64,000 nucleotides of DNA from Lentisphaerota bacterium (lineage in GTDB: Bacteria; Verrucomicrobiota; Lentisphaeria; Oligosphaerales; JABHEG01), in NCBI GenBank assembly GCA_018676675.1, contig JABHEG010000249.1:1-64000 (forward strand), in the 5' to 3' direction. The notes under the pieces were generated by a model that saw only the letters and a program-made list of their open reading frames with translations, was not told the DNA's origin and searched no databases. Shown in pieces: positions 56,914 through 64,000 of the stretch. How positions within the stretch are numbered: the stretch's first letter is position 1; the number at the start of each line of letters is the position of its first letter. The translations under genes were made by a program, and so were the position numbers.

Positions 56914-59900
56914 CTAAAGCTCTATCCAGTTGTTCATCTTCGTGCGTTCTGTGATCCGGTCATTGGGATCAGCGGCCCAGAACCCGGGTTTGGGGGCCGT
57001 TGTCCACTTCTCTCCCGGCTTAAGGGAGATGATCTCCTTTACAGTGGAGTCGCTGGTCTTGCGTCCATTCAGCGGGATAACGAATTCGTCGGAGTGCTTC
57101 TCCACCGAGCCGAATAGGGCTGCAACCGGACGTCCCGTCCGCACCTGAAGCGTATTCGGAACGGCGGGATCGATATCCACCTCCATGTCGATCCCCACGG
57201 ATCGACGATGGGCATCCTGAACCGATTCGTTGAAAGTAAACTTGATGTCCCCGACCCGGGAATCCGCCAATGAGCTTCCCGACAGCTTGAACCGGGGATT
57301 CTCCAACAGTTCATAGCCTTGGATTCCGGAAATCTGGATCGTCCCGTCTAACCTGGAGCCGCCGTACCAGCGAAGATGGACTCTCAGGCGGCGGTGATCA
57401 ACGCGCTCCGTCCAGGCAAAGAACAGATTCTCGTTCACTTCGGGAAGCCGGCTCAGCGGCGTGGATTCAACCGGATACCCGAACTCGTCCGGCGCATAGG
57501 CGATCTCAACCCGTTCTGCCACTGCATCGCCCGTATTGATTAACGAAAGACGGCCGTCTCCCTTTTTCCATACCAATTCAGGGACCGTTTTACGCTCCAC
57601 CCAGATCGGCGAGGAACAGGCGCGGTTACCGTCGTCCTGGACGACCTCGATCACATAGGGATGAACCCGGTCTTTGAACCGGAATGGGATGCTCTTCTCA
57701 GGAAGAGGCAACTTCTCCGGCATGGACTGCGAAATCAGAACCAACTTGAAGAACCGCGCGCCCAATCCATCGGACGGCCACTTGTCCTCGATTCTAACAA
57801 AGACGCCGTCGCTGTCTTCCAGGAAAGGAGTCAGCTCCACCTCGCGCAGTTCCCGATTCCCACCGCCTTTCATGTGCACCGGTTCCTCAAGCACGGCTTT
57901 GAAGACCTCACCGTCAGTGGATACTGAGATCTTGAACTGCAAATCGATATCCAAAAGCAACTTGGCCTCTTCGTTCCGCGTCAGTCCGAAACCGTAGACA
58001 ATGGAACTGCCTCGGTTGGTGAACCGGAAACTCCTGAGTTGTGTACTCCGACTATCCCGAGCGATGAAATATCTTTCCTGTGCTGTTCCGGGGATCAGAG
58101 CCAACCGATCTCCGGAGCGGGTCAGGACCGGCTTTTTCTCATTAACGAGTTTTGCCTCCCATGGTTTGCAGACGATGGACTTCCTTACATCCTTCACACC
58201 AGGAGTCCACTCCTTCACCAGTTCAGTGCCGTCATACAAGCGCAGGGCTCTTGCCGGGCTTGTCCCTGCATACTCGATATCGAAAGTGATCCGGTCGTCC
58301 GTAGTTGCGGTTTCTCCCGGCCCCCGTCCGTTTCCGCTGAAACTCAGATATACCCGTTCCCCGGTAGTCGCATAGGTCCGCCGTTCACGGATGGACTCGA
58401 ACAGATTCTGCAACGTTAGCGCCGGCATTCTGACAGCCGTCAGGCCTCCTACATGATCATGGCTCGGAGCCACCCCACCCGGCTCGAGGCGTCCAGGATA
58501 GCCGCCGTGATGATCCGTATCCCCCTGAACCCCGATTCTGTAGCCGCGCTCGACCAGATCCAGGTATGACCAGGCTTCCGGAGCCCGCTGGGCTCCAACC
58601 CTGGACTCTGGATCGTACACTCCGCAAGGCTGGAACGCCCCGCCCCAGTCCGAGTAGACTTCGTACACCGGGGTGATCACTCTCCCGGAGCTGTTCTTCG
58701 CCGTGTAAAGAGACAGATACGGGAACGTACTCGCATGAACGTGCGGAATGGCGATGGCATCCGTGGATTTCAGGTACTCCAGCATAAACCCGATGTAATC
58801 GCTGAAATACGGCAGATAGTGCTTCCGCTGATTCTCTATCATGTTCTCCAAAGAGGGATCCGGCCAGTAGATGTTGTAATGACCGGGATCTTGAGTTGAG
58901 AGTTCATACCCGGAAAGCGTGACGAACCGGCCCGGGTCACTGAAACGATCCGCCGCCGCAATATTGTCCTTCCACCCTTCCTGAGCGGAGATGAACCTTC
59001 GTTCTCTCCACATCCCCAACCGGCTGACGCCATGATTCTTCGTCGGGCGTTGCCCTTTGTGGTCTCCAGTTGAAAAGAAATCATAGCCGGCCATTTCCTT
59101 TGCTTGAGAGTACGTGTCATCCATACTGTCGCCCCAGCACTCGGAATAGAAGGTGTGGTTGTGCATTGCGCCCCAGTACACCGGATCGCCTGCGTCGCTC
59201 TGTACCACAACCGGGTTGCTCTCAAACCACTGACTCGTTCCGGCAAGACGGGCCCGGATGCCGAAGATGCCTTCTTTCCCGATGGTGAGGTCCTCCAGCC
59301 GCTTAAAGGAACCGTCGGCCGGCTGCAGGGCGATTCGCGAAGGCAGCCCGGCGACTCCTTTGCATTCCAGCTCAATTGCTCCGGCATACAGCGGGTTCGG
59401 ACGGACACCAAACCGGTCTGTCGCCGCGATGCGCAGATCAAACCGCTTGCCGGGCTGAGTCAAAACCGGCGCAAAGAGGCGCACAACAGAAGCCTCTCCT
59501 GCCTGAATGGTCACCAGCGGAAGTCCTTTGCTCCAGCCCTGATTCAGCCACGGAATCTGCCGCGTCCCGTCAAGTACTGTATAGATCTGCATGGAGAGAT
59601 CCCTGACGGCCAACGAGTTGACCAGAGGCTTAACCGACCCGTCGGGTTGCTCATTGCCCAGCTCAACGGCAAACGAATCGCCAGCTTCTATGCCGTCCGG
59701 AAAGACAAAATCGATCTTCCTGAAGCCCACCCCGTGTACCCGGGCCGGATTCACTTTGATGTTCGGCAGCCGTCCATCGAGCGGAACCAGTCGCAGCCCT
59801 TCGCTGGGATGGGTATGCAGCAAGTCCTTGACCGTAACCGGCTCAAGCAGAACCCGGAGGATGGTGCCCGCCAGCATGTCACGGATGCCGTGGCGATAGC

Positions 59901-60105
59901 ACAATCTTACAGATTCCGGCGTATCACCGGCGGTCAAAACGGACGGCTCAAAACTCCACTTCCCCGGCTGCTCAGGATAGTCGGCCGGAGCCATCGGCAG
60001 TCGGTCAAATGAGGCATAATCGCGCCCCTCCGCCGGATAGGGTGCCAAAACCAGCGCGCCAGCCATGATGCCCAGTTTGAAGAGAAATCTGCGGTCAATT
60101 CTCAT
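56914..60105 (-). CDS. Secreted DUF3604 protein (PHP-like metal-dependent hydrolase fold)
   Basis: 1063 aa from the ATG at 60105 (GGGAG eight bases upstream; a TTG at 60120 is also open). The leader MRIDRRFLFKLGIMAGAL has an RRFLFK core resembling a Tat signal. DUF3604 hallmarks: YWGAMHNHTFYSECWGD near residue 310, GYDFFSTGDHKG, FVTLSGYELS, AIAIPHVHAS, and GVQGDTDHHGGYPG. These are the His/Asp metal ligands of PHP-type phosphoesterase-like folds. Beta domains flank it, and the C-terminus ends with a beta-rich region (PGEKWTTAPKPGFWAADP). Function in this family is unknown. GC is clearly lower (two 60-base samples 52-53%) than the GxGYxYP gene next door (67% in a sample), though both lie in one operon, nine bases apart. 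Confidence 0.85.
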   Translation of the reverse strand: MRIDRRFLFKLGIMAGALVLAPYPAEGRDYASFDRLPMAPADYPEQPGKWSFEPSVLTAGDTPESVRLCYRHGIRDMLAGTILRVLLEPVTVKDLLHTHPSEGLRLVPLDGRLPNIKVNPARVHGVGFRKIDFVFPDGIEAGDSFAVELGNEQPDGSVKPLVNSLAVRDLSMQIYTVLDGTRQIPWLNQGWSKGLPLVTIQAGEASVVRLFAPVLTQPGKRFDLRIAATDRFGVRPNPLYAGAIELECKGVAGLPSRIALQPADGSFKRLEDLTIGKEGIFGIRARLAGTSQWFESNPVVVQSDAGDPVYWGAMHNHTFYSECWGDSMDDTYSQAKEMAGYDFFSTGDHKGQRPTKNHGVSRLGMWRERRFISAQEGWKDNIAAADRFSDPGRFVTLSGYELSTQDPGHYNIYWPDPSLENMIENQRKHYLPYFSDYIGFMLEYLKSTDAIAIPHVHASTFPYLSLYTAKNSSGRVITPVYEVYSDWGGAFQPCGVYDPESRVGAQRAPEAWSYLDLVERGYRIGVQGDTDHHGGYPGRLEPGGVAPSHDHVGGLTAVRMPALTLQNLFESIRERRTYATTGERVYLSFSGNGRGPGETATTDDRITFDIEYAGTSPARALRLYDGTELVKEWTPGVKDVRKSIVCKPWEAKLVNEKKPVLTRSGDRLALIPGTAQERYFIARDSRSTQLRSFRFTNRGSSIVYGFGLTRNEEAKLLLDIDLQFKISVSTDGEVFKAVLEEPVHMKGGGNRELREVELTPFLEDSDGVFVRIEDKWPSDGLGARFFKLVLISQSMPEKLPLPEKSIPFRFKDRVHPYVIEVVQDDGNRACSSPIWVERKTVPELVWKKGDGRLSLINTGDAVAERVEIAYAPDEFGYPVESTPLSRLPEVNENLFFAWTERVDHRRLRVHLRWYGGSRLDGTIQISGIQGYELLENPRFKLSGSSLADSRVGDIKFTFNESVQDAHRRSVGIDMEVDIDPAVPNTLQVRTGRPVAALFGSVEKHSDEFVIPLNGRKTSDSTVKEIISLKPGEKWTTAPKPGFWAADPNDRITERTKMNNWIEL

Positions 60106-60167
60106 CGTGTTGTCTCCCAAGTCCTACTCCTCACGTTGACCTGGCCGCTAGCCCGGCTGCGACTGCG

Positions 60168-61151
60168 TCAGCGTGCGGCCGCAGCACAGCCCACGCTGAC
60201 TTCCTCCAAGGCTGAACAGATCGCTTCGACATTCTCCAGGGGAACGTCGTCGGCGATCTCTGCCGTCAGCCACAGCCCGCCACTGGGATCGCCGAGCGTC
60301 TCCACCGCCTCGTGCACGTGGTCGTGAATCTGCTGCGGCGAGCAGAAAGGGAACATCTGCCGGTCGAGGTCCAGGTCGACGCACACCTTGTCGTGGCACG
60401 CCTCCCGCAGTCCCGCCAGTCCGTTGGCCCGGACTTGCGGATTGACCACGTTTGCACCGCAGTCGACCAGATCGGGGATGATCTCCAGGATGTGTCCGTC
60501 GGTGTGCATGTAGACGTAGTGGCCGGCCTCCCGGAACGGGCGGTAGATTTGCTCGAAACAGGGCTTCAGGTACTTGCGCCAGGTCTCCGGTCGCATGGGC
60601 AGTGCGTGCTGTGTTCCCAAGTCATCCCCGAAGGCGACGATCTGCCCTTCCTGGCCTTCCAGCCCCGCCAACCGGATACGCATTTGCCGCAGATTGTAGG
60701 CCAGCACCTTGTCGATCAGCAGCTGCAATTCCGGCGGCTCCTCGGCAAAGTCGATCATGATCTCCTCGAATCCGCGCAGGTCCTCCAGACGAAGGTACAT
60801 GAAACCGTGGGGGAAACCGGCGTCCTCAGCCGGAATCTGCAGCGTGTGCACCGCTTCTCGCGTCGGCACGGGGTGCCCGGTCACAATCGCTTCCATACCT
60901 TCCTTGATGTTGCTCCACACGCAACCCCAGACATCCACGTGAGCCCCGCTGACGTAGGTCCCCCGCGCTACGTTGTCGTAGTCCGTCTCCCCCCGCTGCC
61001 GCTCCCCGAAAATCGCGGGGTACCGAACCACTATCTCCTCCAGTGCGTCCCGGTATTTCAGCCAAGCTGCCGGCAGAATGCCCACTCTCACCGGAATGCG
61101 CTCCGGGTACTGCCACAACATGGCCTTCATGCGGCTTTCGCGATCGCCCAT
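60168..61151 (-). CDS. Uroporphyrinogen decarboxylase-fold protein (UroD/methyltransferase-like)
   Basis: 327 aa from the ATG at 61151, with AAGGA about ten bases upstream; a GTG at 61160 is too close to that site. The UroD barrel is recognisable: RMKAMLWQYPERIPVRVGI at the start (the family's usual R-xx-A-xx-xxx-PDRVP opening), VAFGDDLGTQHALPMRPETW, YVYMHTDGHILEIIPDLVDC (the H-x-D/C-G-N pattern), GANVVNPQVRANGLAGL, and DKVCVDLDLDRQ. Outside haem synthesis this family includes corrinoid/thiol methyltransferases and many uncharacterised members next to carbohydrate genes; the glycan setting argues against a haem role. First gene of the operon, divergent from the AraC gene. Confidence 0.8.
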   Translation of the reverse strand: MGDRESRMKAMLWQYPERIPVRVGILPAAWLKYRDALEEIVVRYPAIFGERQRGETDYDNVARGTYVSGAHVDVWGCVWSNIKEGMEAIVTGHPVPTREAVHTLQIPAEDAGFPHGFMYLRLEDLRGFEEIMIDFAEEPPELQLLIDKVLAYNLRQMRIRLAGLEGQEGQIVAFGDDLGTQHALPMRPETWRKYLKPCFEQIYRPFREAGHYVYMHTDGHILEIIPDLVDCGANVVNPQVRANGLAGLREACHDKVCVDLDLDRQMFPFCSPQQIHDHVHEAVETLGDPSGGLWLTAEIADDVPLENVEAICSALEEVSVGCAAAAR

Positions 61152-61218
61152 GGCACGCACGTCCTTTCTGCTCTTCTTCCGGGTTGATTGCAGGGACTAT
61201 AGAGCATTCTCGTCAGGA

Positions 61219-61246
61219 TTGCGTTCATATCAGTATGCGATACAAT
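61219..61246 (+). promoter_or_regulatory. Sigma70-type promoter of the AraC gene
   Basis: TTGCGT (61219-61224) and TACAAT (61241-61246) are separated by 16 bases; TACAAT matches the -10 consensus at five of six places. The ATG at 61254 is only seven bases further, so transcription would start at or next to the start codon, giving a leaderless mRNA. The spacer contains CATA-TCAG-TATG, a small inverted repeat that may be an operator within the 102-bp divergent region. Confidence 0.5.
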
Positions 61247-61253
61247 ATTAAAC

Positions 61254-62183
61254 ATGACGGACCACCGGACGCAGATCGATCTGACGGGTGTCGGGATCCC
61301 TGAGGTGCCGCTCCTGGGCCGTTACCGGGAACGGCACTCACACGTCGCCCTCGACCCGCACACCCACTATGGACTGTGGGAGATCTGCTTCCTGATCCGC
61401 GGCCGTCAGGTTTACCGGGTGGCCAATCAAGACTACGCCCTCGGTCCCATGGATCTGTTCATCACCCGCCCGGACGAAGTCCACGACAGCCACGAACAGC
61501 CGCAAGAGCCTGGCGCACTCTATTGGATGCACCTCGCCCCGCCCTCCGGCAACCGCCGGTTCCTCGGCCAATCCGCCGCGGACGGCAGAATGCTCATGGC
61601 CCGTCTGAGCGCACTGGAACGACGCCAATTCCACGGCAGCCGGCTTCTCCGGGACCTGTTCCAACGGGCCTGGGACCGCGTTGACGGCGACTGCCAACTC
61701 CGCCGCATGCAGCTCACCGCCATCATACTGGAGATTCTGTTCGAGGTGGTCCGATGTGGAGTGTCAGACCAGGGCGAGATCAGCGATCCGGACATCAATC
61801 GCGTACTCGCATATGTAGAGAGGAATCTGCGCCTTCCCCTGGCGGTCGCGGACCTGGCCGAGGTGGCCGGCCTCTCTGAATCCTGGTTCAAAGCCAAGTT
61901 CCGACGCGTGGTCGGGCTTCCCCCCGCGGACTACCTCATGCGTCGCCGCATTGACCGCGCCCGGGAGGAACTCGCCCGCAGCGGCAAGTCGGTCACCGCA
62001 ATCGCCTTCGACCTCGGCTTTGCCTCCTCCCAGTACTTCGCCACCACCTTCCGCCGTTACGTCAACTGCAGTCCGACCCAGTATCGCGCCCAGCTGGCCG
62101 GAAACCTGGACACTGGGGGGCTGGGGTCAGTGGGGGCTGGGGGACTGGGGGCAGGCCTTGCGGCTTGCATTTCTGGGACTTAG
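61254..62183 (+). CDS. AraC-family transcriptional regulator
   Basis: 309 aa. The N-terminal half (about 20-110) is a cupin-type sensing domain (HTHYGLWEICFLIRGRQVYR; DLFITRPDEVHDS), as in AraC proteins that bind sugars. The C-terminal two-helix-turn-helix domain (about 185-285) reads VLAYVERNLRLPLAVADLAE, AGLSESWFKAKFRRVVG, DYLMRRRIDRAREELARS, VTAIAFDLGFASSQYFATTF, the full AraC signature. It is divergent from the UroD-like gene by 102 bp and most likely controls that operon in response to a glycan product. The last 24 or so residues (Gly-rich) are encoded by a G-run tract and an intergenic hairpin repeat that has run into the reading frame; typical family members end near SPTQYRAQL. Confidence 0.9.
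   Translation: MTDHRTQIDLTGVGIPEVPLLGRYRERHSHVALDPHTHYGLWEICFLIRGRQVYRVANQDYALGPMDLFITRPDEVHDSHEQPQEPGALYWMHLAPPSGNRRFLGQSAADGRMLMARLSALERRQFHGSRLLRDLFQRAWDRVDGDCQLRRMQLTAIILEILFEVVRCGVSDQGEISDPDINRVLAYVERNLRLPLAVADLAEVAGLSESWFKAKFRRVVGLPPADYLMRRRIDRAREELARSGKSVTAIAFDLGFASSQYFATTFRRYVNCSPTQYRAQLAGNLDTGGLGSVGAGGLGAGLAACISGT
62115..62151 (+). other. Five-run G tract with G-quadruplex potential
   Basis: G runs of 6, 4, 5, 5 and 5 bases are separated by loops of 2, 5, 2 and 3 bases on the coding strand at the 3' end of the AraC gene, directly before the family A hairpin repeat. This satisfies the common four-run G4 definition with one to spare. Confidence 0.65.
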
Positions 62184-62213
62184 TTTGCCTGGGAAATTAC
62201 AGACCGCAAGGCC
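62154..62213. repeat. 60-bp hairpin repeat (family A), copy 2
   Basis: GGCCTTGCGGCTTGCAT pairs with GACCGCAAGGCC at the right end; the unit is related to 50641-50700 over its whole length. It overlaps the last codons and stop of the AraC gene. A related half (CGGCATTGCGGCTTGCCTC) is seen at about 45537. Confidence 0.75.
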
Positions 62214-62344
62214 CCGGTTGCCACTGGCCAGCTGCGGAGAACGGGCGCCACCAGGTCGCGTGATCAGCAGACGGCTTGGAAAAGTGCGGTTCTCGTTCGT
62301 CGTTTACAGTGACGGACGGTTGACCTTGAAAGGACCATAGGATC

Positions 62345-63550
62345 ATGAAAACGCATCTCCGGTTCGCTGTCGGTGCCGCTGTAGTCGTGTGCTCTCTCGT
62401 TTGTCGCGGCATGATGACGCAGCAGGTAGGGCCGGACAGCGCCCGTGACCGTCCGACGACCGCACAGGCTGACTGGCCGGAGGGATTGGTCGAACTCTAC
62501 CGCCACGAGTCGCGCGTGTACTCCTACGAAGTCAACGGCAACGAGCACGTCTTCTTCAGGGCGAGACCGGAGGACGTGATTGAGCTGATCACGCTGTTCT
62601 CCGACGTGCGGCAGCGGGATCACGAGCTTCGCGTTGAGAGTGGCCAAAAGGAGACCAAGCCGTTTGGTGAAGGGAAGCCGGCGGTGGACTACAATGTGGC
62701 GCTCCACAACTTGTCGGGCATCGCGCGTTTCATGACCGCGCGGAAGATGGCGCCGGAAACTCACGAGCCGGTTCTGACCCTTTACATCGATCCGGAGGCT
62801 GATCTGGACTGGCTCAGCCGCATCCCGCTCCCGCCTGAGATCATCCTGACAACCACAATTCCGGGCATCCCGACGGAAGGCCAGGCGACCAGGCCGGAGC
62901 GCGAGGTCTGGCATGCGGTCGTGCAGTTCGACGACGGCAAACCGGGCGCGGACCTGGAACACGGCATTTCCATTGCTGTTACTCTTTGGGAAAAGAGGGT
63001 GCAGGATGGGATCAAGCTTGGCAAAGCCGACAACAAGGGGCAGTTTCACGTCGCGTTGTCGGGCGCCGAGATGGCGAGTCTGCGGGAGGGGCGGTCCTGG
63101 CTCACACTCACGGTTGGTAATTGGCTGACCAAAGCGAAGCCGGATGACACCAGGCTGGCGCCCGGCAACCTGGCACAGACAAAGGCGCTCTGCAAGCCAT
63201 GCCGGATCGGGAGGCCCGGCTACCGCCACGGCCGCGTCGTGTTCGACGACGGCGCGCCCCCCGCGCTCGAGCCCGTCCCATGGCCGGGAGCGGAAATCTC
63301 AGTCAACTTCCCCTACGCCGGCAAGGCCACCCTCGATGCCAAGGGCTACTTCAAGGTGTACTTCAGTGACGAGCAATACGCGGCAGCCAAAGAAAGGCGG
63401 GCGCGCAGGAATATCTACATCCCCTACAAGGACAAAAAGAACAGAAGCTCAGCCCGCTTCGTGTTTCCTGTGTCCATACTGTCGCTGACCAGGGAAGACG
63501 CGGGCGTGGTGAAGATCCCCAGACCCGGCATGGTGGTGGAGACTAAGTAG
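62345..63550 (+). CDS. Secreted protein of unknown function
   Basis: 401 aa. The start ATG has AGGA three to four bases upstream and a further AAAGGA 15 bases upstream. The N-terminus is a signal peptide or membrane anchor (MKTHLRFAVGAAVVVCSLVC; the C-R-G after LV could also be a poor lipobox). Visible segments are GLVELYRHESRVYSYEVN, VIELITLFSDVRQRDHELRV, LTLYIDPEADLDWLSRIPLP, and a C-terminal beta domain from about residue 285 (GRPGYRHGRVVFDDG; AEISVNFPYAGKATLDAKGY). That last part resembles a carboxypeptidase-regulatory/transthyretin-like fold. I do not recognise the family. It follows the AraC gene by 161 bp. The stop codon is part of the target duplication of the mobile element that follows. 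Confidence 0.75.
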   Translation: MKTHLRFAVGAAVVVCSLVCRGMMTQQVGPDSARDRPTTAQADWPEGLVELYRHESRVYSYEVNGNEHVFFRARPEDVIELITLFSDVRQRDHELRVESGQKETKPFGEGKPAVDYNVALHNLSGIARFMTARKMAPETHEPVLTLYIDPEADLDWLSRIPLPPEIILTTTIPGIPTEGQATRPEREVWHAVVQFDDGKPGADLEHGISIAVTLWEKRVQDGIKLGKADNKGQFHVALSGAEMASLREGRSWLTLTVGNWLTKAKPDDTRLAPGNLAQTKALCKPCRIGRPGYRHGRVVFDDGAPPALEPVPWPGAEISVNFPYAGKATLDAKGYFKVYFSDEQYAAAKERRARRNIYIPYKDKKNRSSARFVFPVSILSLTREDAGVVKIPRPGMVVETK

Positions 63551-63938
63551 TGCCTGCACGAAAACGCCGTCTCGGTGTGGCTTCCCTTTAGGGAGCATTG
63601 GTCGTGTGGGATCACCAGAACCCCAGCGATCCTCGCTGGGCTAGCATGTAATTCGCCTTTGGCGAGTGGGTTGTGTCTCGCCAAAGGTGAGAAACGTGAC
63701 AGCCCGGGGTGCAACCCTGGGGAATAGGACCGCGCCGTTCCTCTGCTCCCTGATGGCTTTTGATTAATTACATTAACGACCTCCCACAGACCTCTGTGAC
63801 ACCCCACGACCTGGAGGCCGGTTTTCCAAACCGCTCTTCTGGTACGAGCGCTCAGGGATGAGCTTCCTTCAGGGGATGGGAGCGTCCAGGTACCTAAGCA
63901 AAAGCCATTAGGGGAGCTGCTGCGTTTTCGTGCAGGCA
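63551..63938. mobile_element. MITE-like non-autonomous element, 388 bp
   Basis: Perfect 17-bp terminal inverted repeats, TGCCTGCACGAAAACGC at 63551-63567 and its reverse complement at 63922-63938, are flanked by an 8-bp direct repeat CTAAGTAG (63543-63550 and 63939-63946), the signature of a transposition event. The interior encodes no transposase. It contains three strong hairpins: CCCAGCGA/TCGCTGGG (about 63622-63641), CCTTTGGCGAG/CTCGCCAAAGG (about 63656-63688) and GCCCGGGG...CCCTGGGG (about 63703-63722). Insertion took place exactly at the stop codon of the preceding gene, which the duplication preserves. Confidence 0.75.
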
Positions 63939-63953
63939 CTAAGTAGCCCCCGT

Positions 63954-63971
63954 TCCCCGTATAATCGGGGA
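63954..63971 (+). terminator. Hairpin downstream of the MITE
   Basis: TCCCCG-TATAAT-CGGGGA, a 6-bp stem with a six-base loop, with a run of five T about 15 bases later (63986-63990). Before the MITE inserted it would have lain about 15 bases after the upstream stop codon, a normal place for that gene's terminator. The T run is too distant for a standard intrinsic terminator. Confidence 0.4.
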
Positions 63972-64000
63972 CGTTGTTGGGCTGGTTTTTCCTGTGCAAA

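Noticed and set aside
60168-61151. Haem-biosynthesis uroporphyrinogen decarboxylase (hemE)
   Set aside because: No other haem gene nearby, and the gene heads a glycan-type operon with its own AraC regulator; UroD-fold paralogues of other function are common in such places.
63424-63999. 191-codon minus-strand open frame across the MITE
   Set aside because: It reads through both terminal inverted repeats, the hairpins and part of the upstream gene; no transposase motif such as DDE or HUH is present.

Overview
The window is about 60-65% GC in most genes. It is dominated by very large secreted proteins (650-1830 aa) of polysaccharide-lyase, glycosidase and sulfatase types, with DUF4838, DUF3604, GxGYxYP and hydrazine-synthase-middle-domain-like families. 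That mix is typical of PVC-group bacteria (Lentisphaerota, Kiritimatiellota, Planctomycetota) or ecologically similar lineages. The assignment is inferred from gene content only; there is no rRNA or housekeeping gene to confirm it. I saw no tRNA, rRNA, CRISPR array, prophage, integrase or SusC/SusD pair.

Layout. Positions 1-2128 (minus): a truncated secreted beta-propeller-like protein and a PL22-type oligogalacturonate lyase. Positions 2403-20420 (plus): two tandem DUF4838 proteins, a giant triple-repeat/heparinase-like/FG-GAP fusion, a GH20-like protein with a DUF4838-style cysteine motif, a DUF6528-like beta-propeller, an unclassified barrel protein and a sulfatase. Positions 20525-20711: palindromic repeats. 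Positions 20839-29508 (minus): an esterase remnant, a heparinase-like lyase translationally coupled to a LamG/barrel protein, and a xylose-isomerase-like barrel. Positions 30004-33489 (plus): a three-module beta-helix protein. Positions 33809-39385 (minus): an alpha/alpha-toroid lyase-like protein and a ceramidase-like protein. Positions 39618-40007: a repeat cluster. Positions 40197-45519 (plus): a cytoplasmic toroid protein and a PL26/YetA-like rhamnogalacturonan lyase-type protein. Positions 45554-50451 (minus): two barrel proteins. Positions 50749-61151 (minus): a tight operon of UroD-like, DUF3604, GxGYxYP, a polytopic membrane protein and a sulfatase. It is read divergently from an AraC-type regulator at 61254-62183. 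Positions 62345-63550 (plus): a secreted unknown, followed by a 388-bp MITE-like element with 17-bp inverted repeats and an 8-bp target duplication.

How it fits together (inference): the region looks like a carbohydrate-foraging island. Secreted lyases and hydrolases would cleave a sulfated and/or pectin-like polymer (PL22- and PL26-type members point to homogalacturonan and rhamnogalacturonan I), sulfatases would remove sulfate, and cytoplasmic enzymes (PL22, toroid protein, xylose-isomerase-like, UroD-like) would finish products. The only transporter-like protein is the membrane protein in the AraC-linked operon, and that operon is the most coherent candidate for an undescribed catabolic system. 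Several genes have visibly lower GC than their neighbours, and at least five families of intergenic palindromic repeats occur, so the island looks assembled piecemeal.
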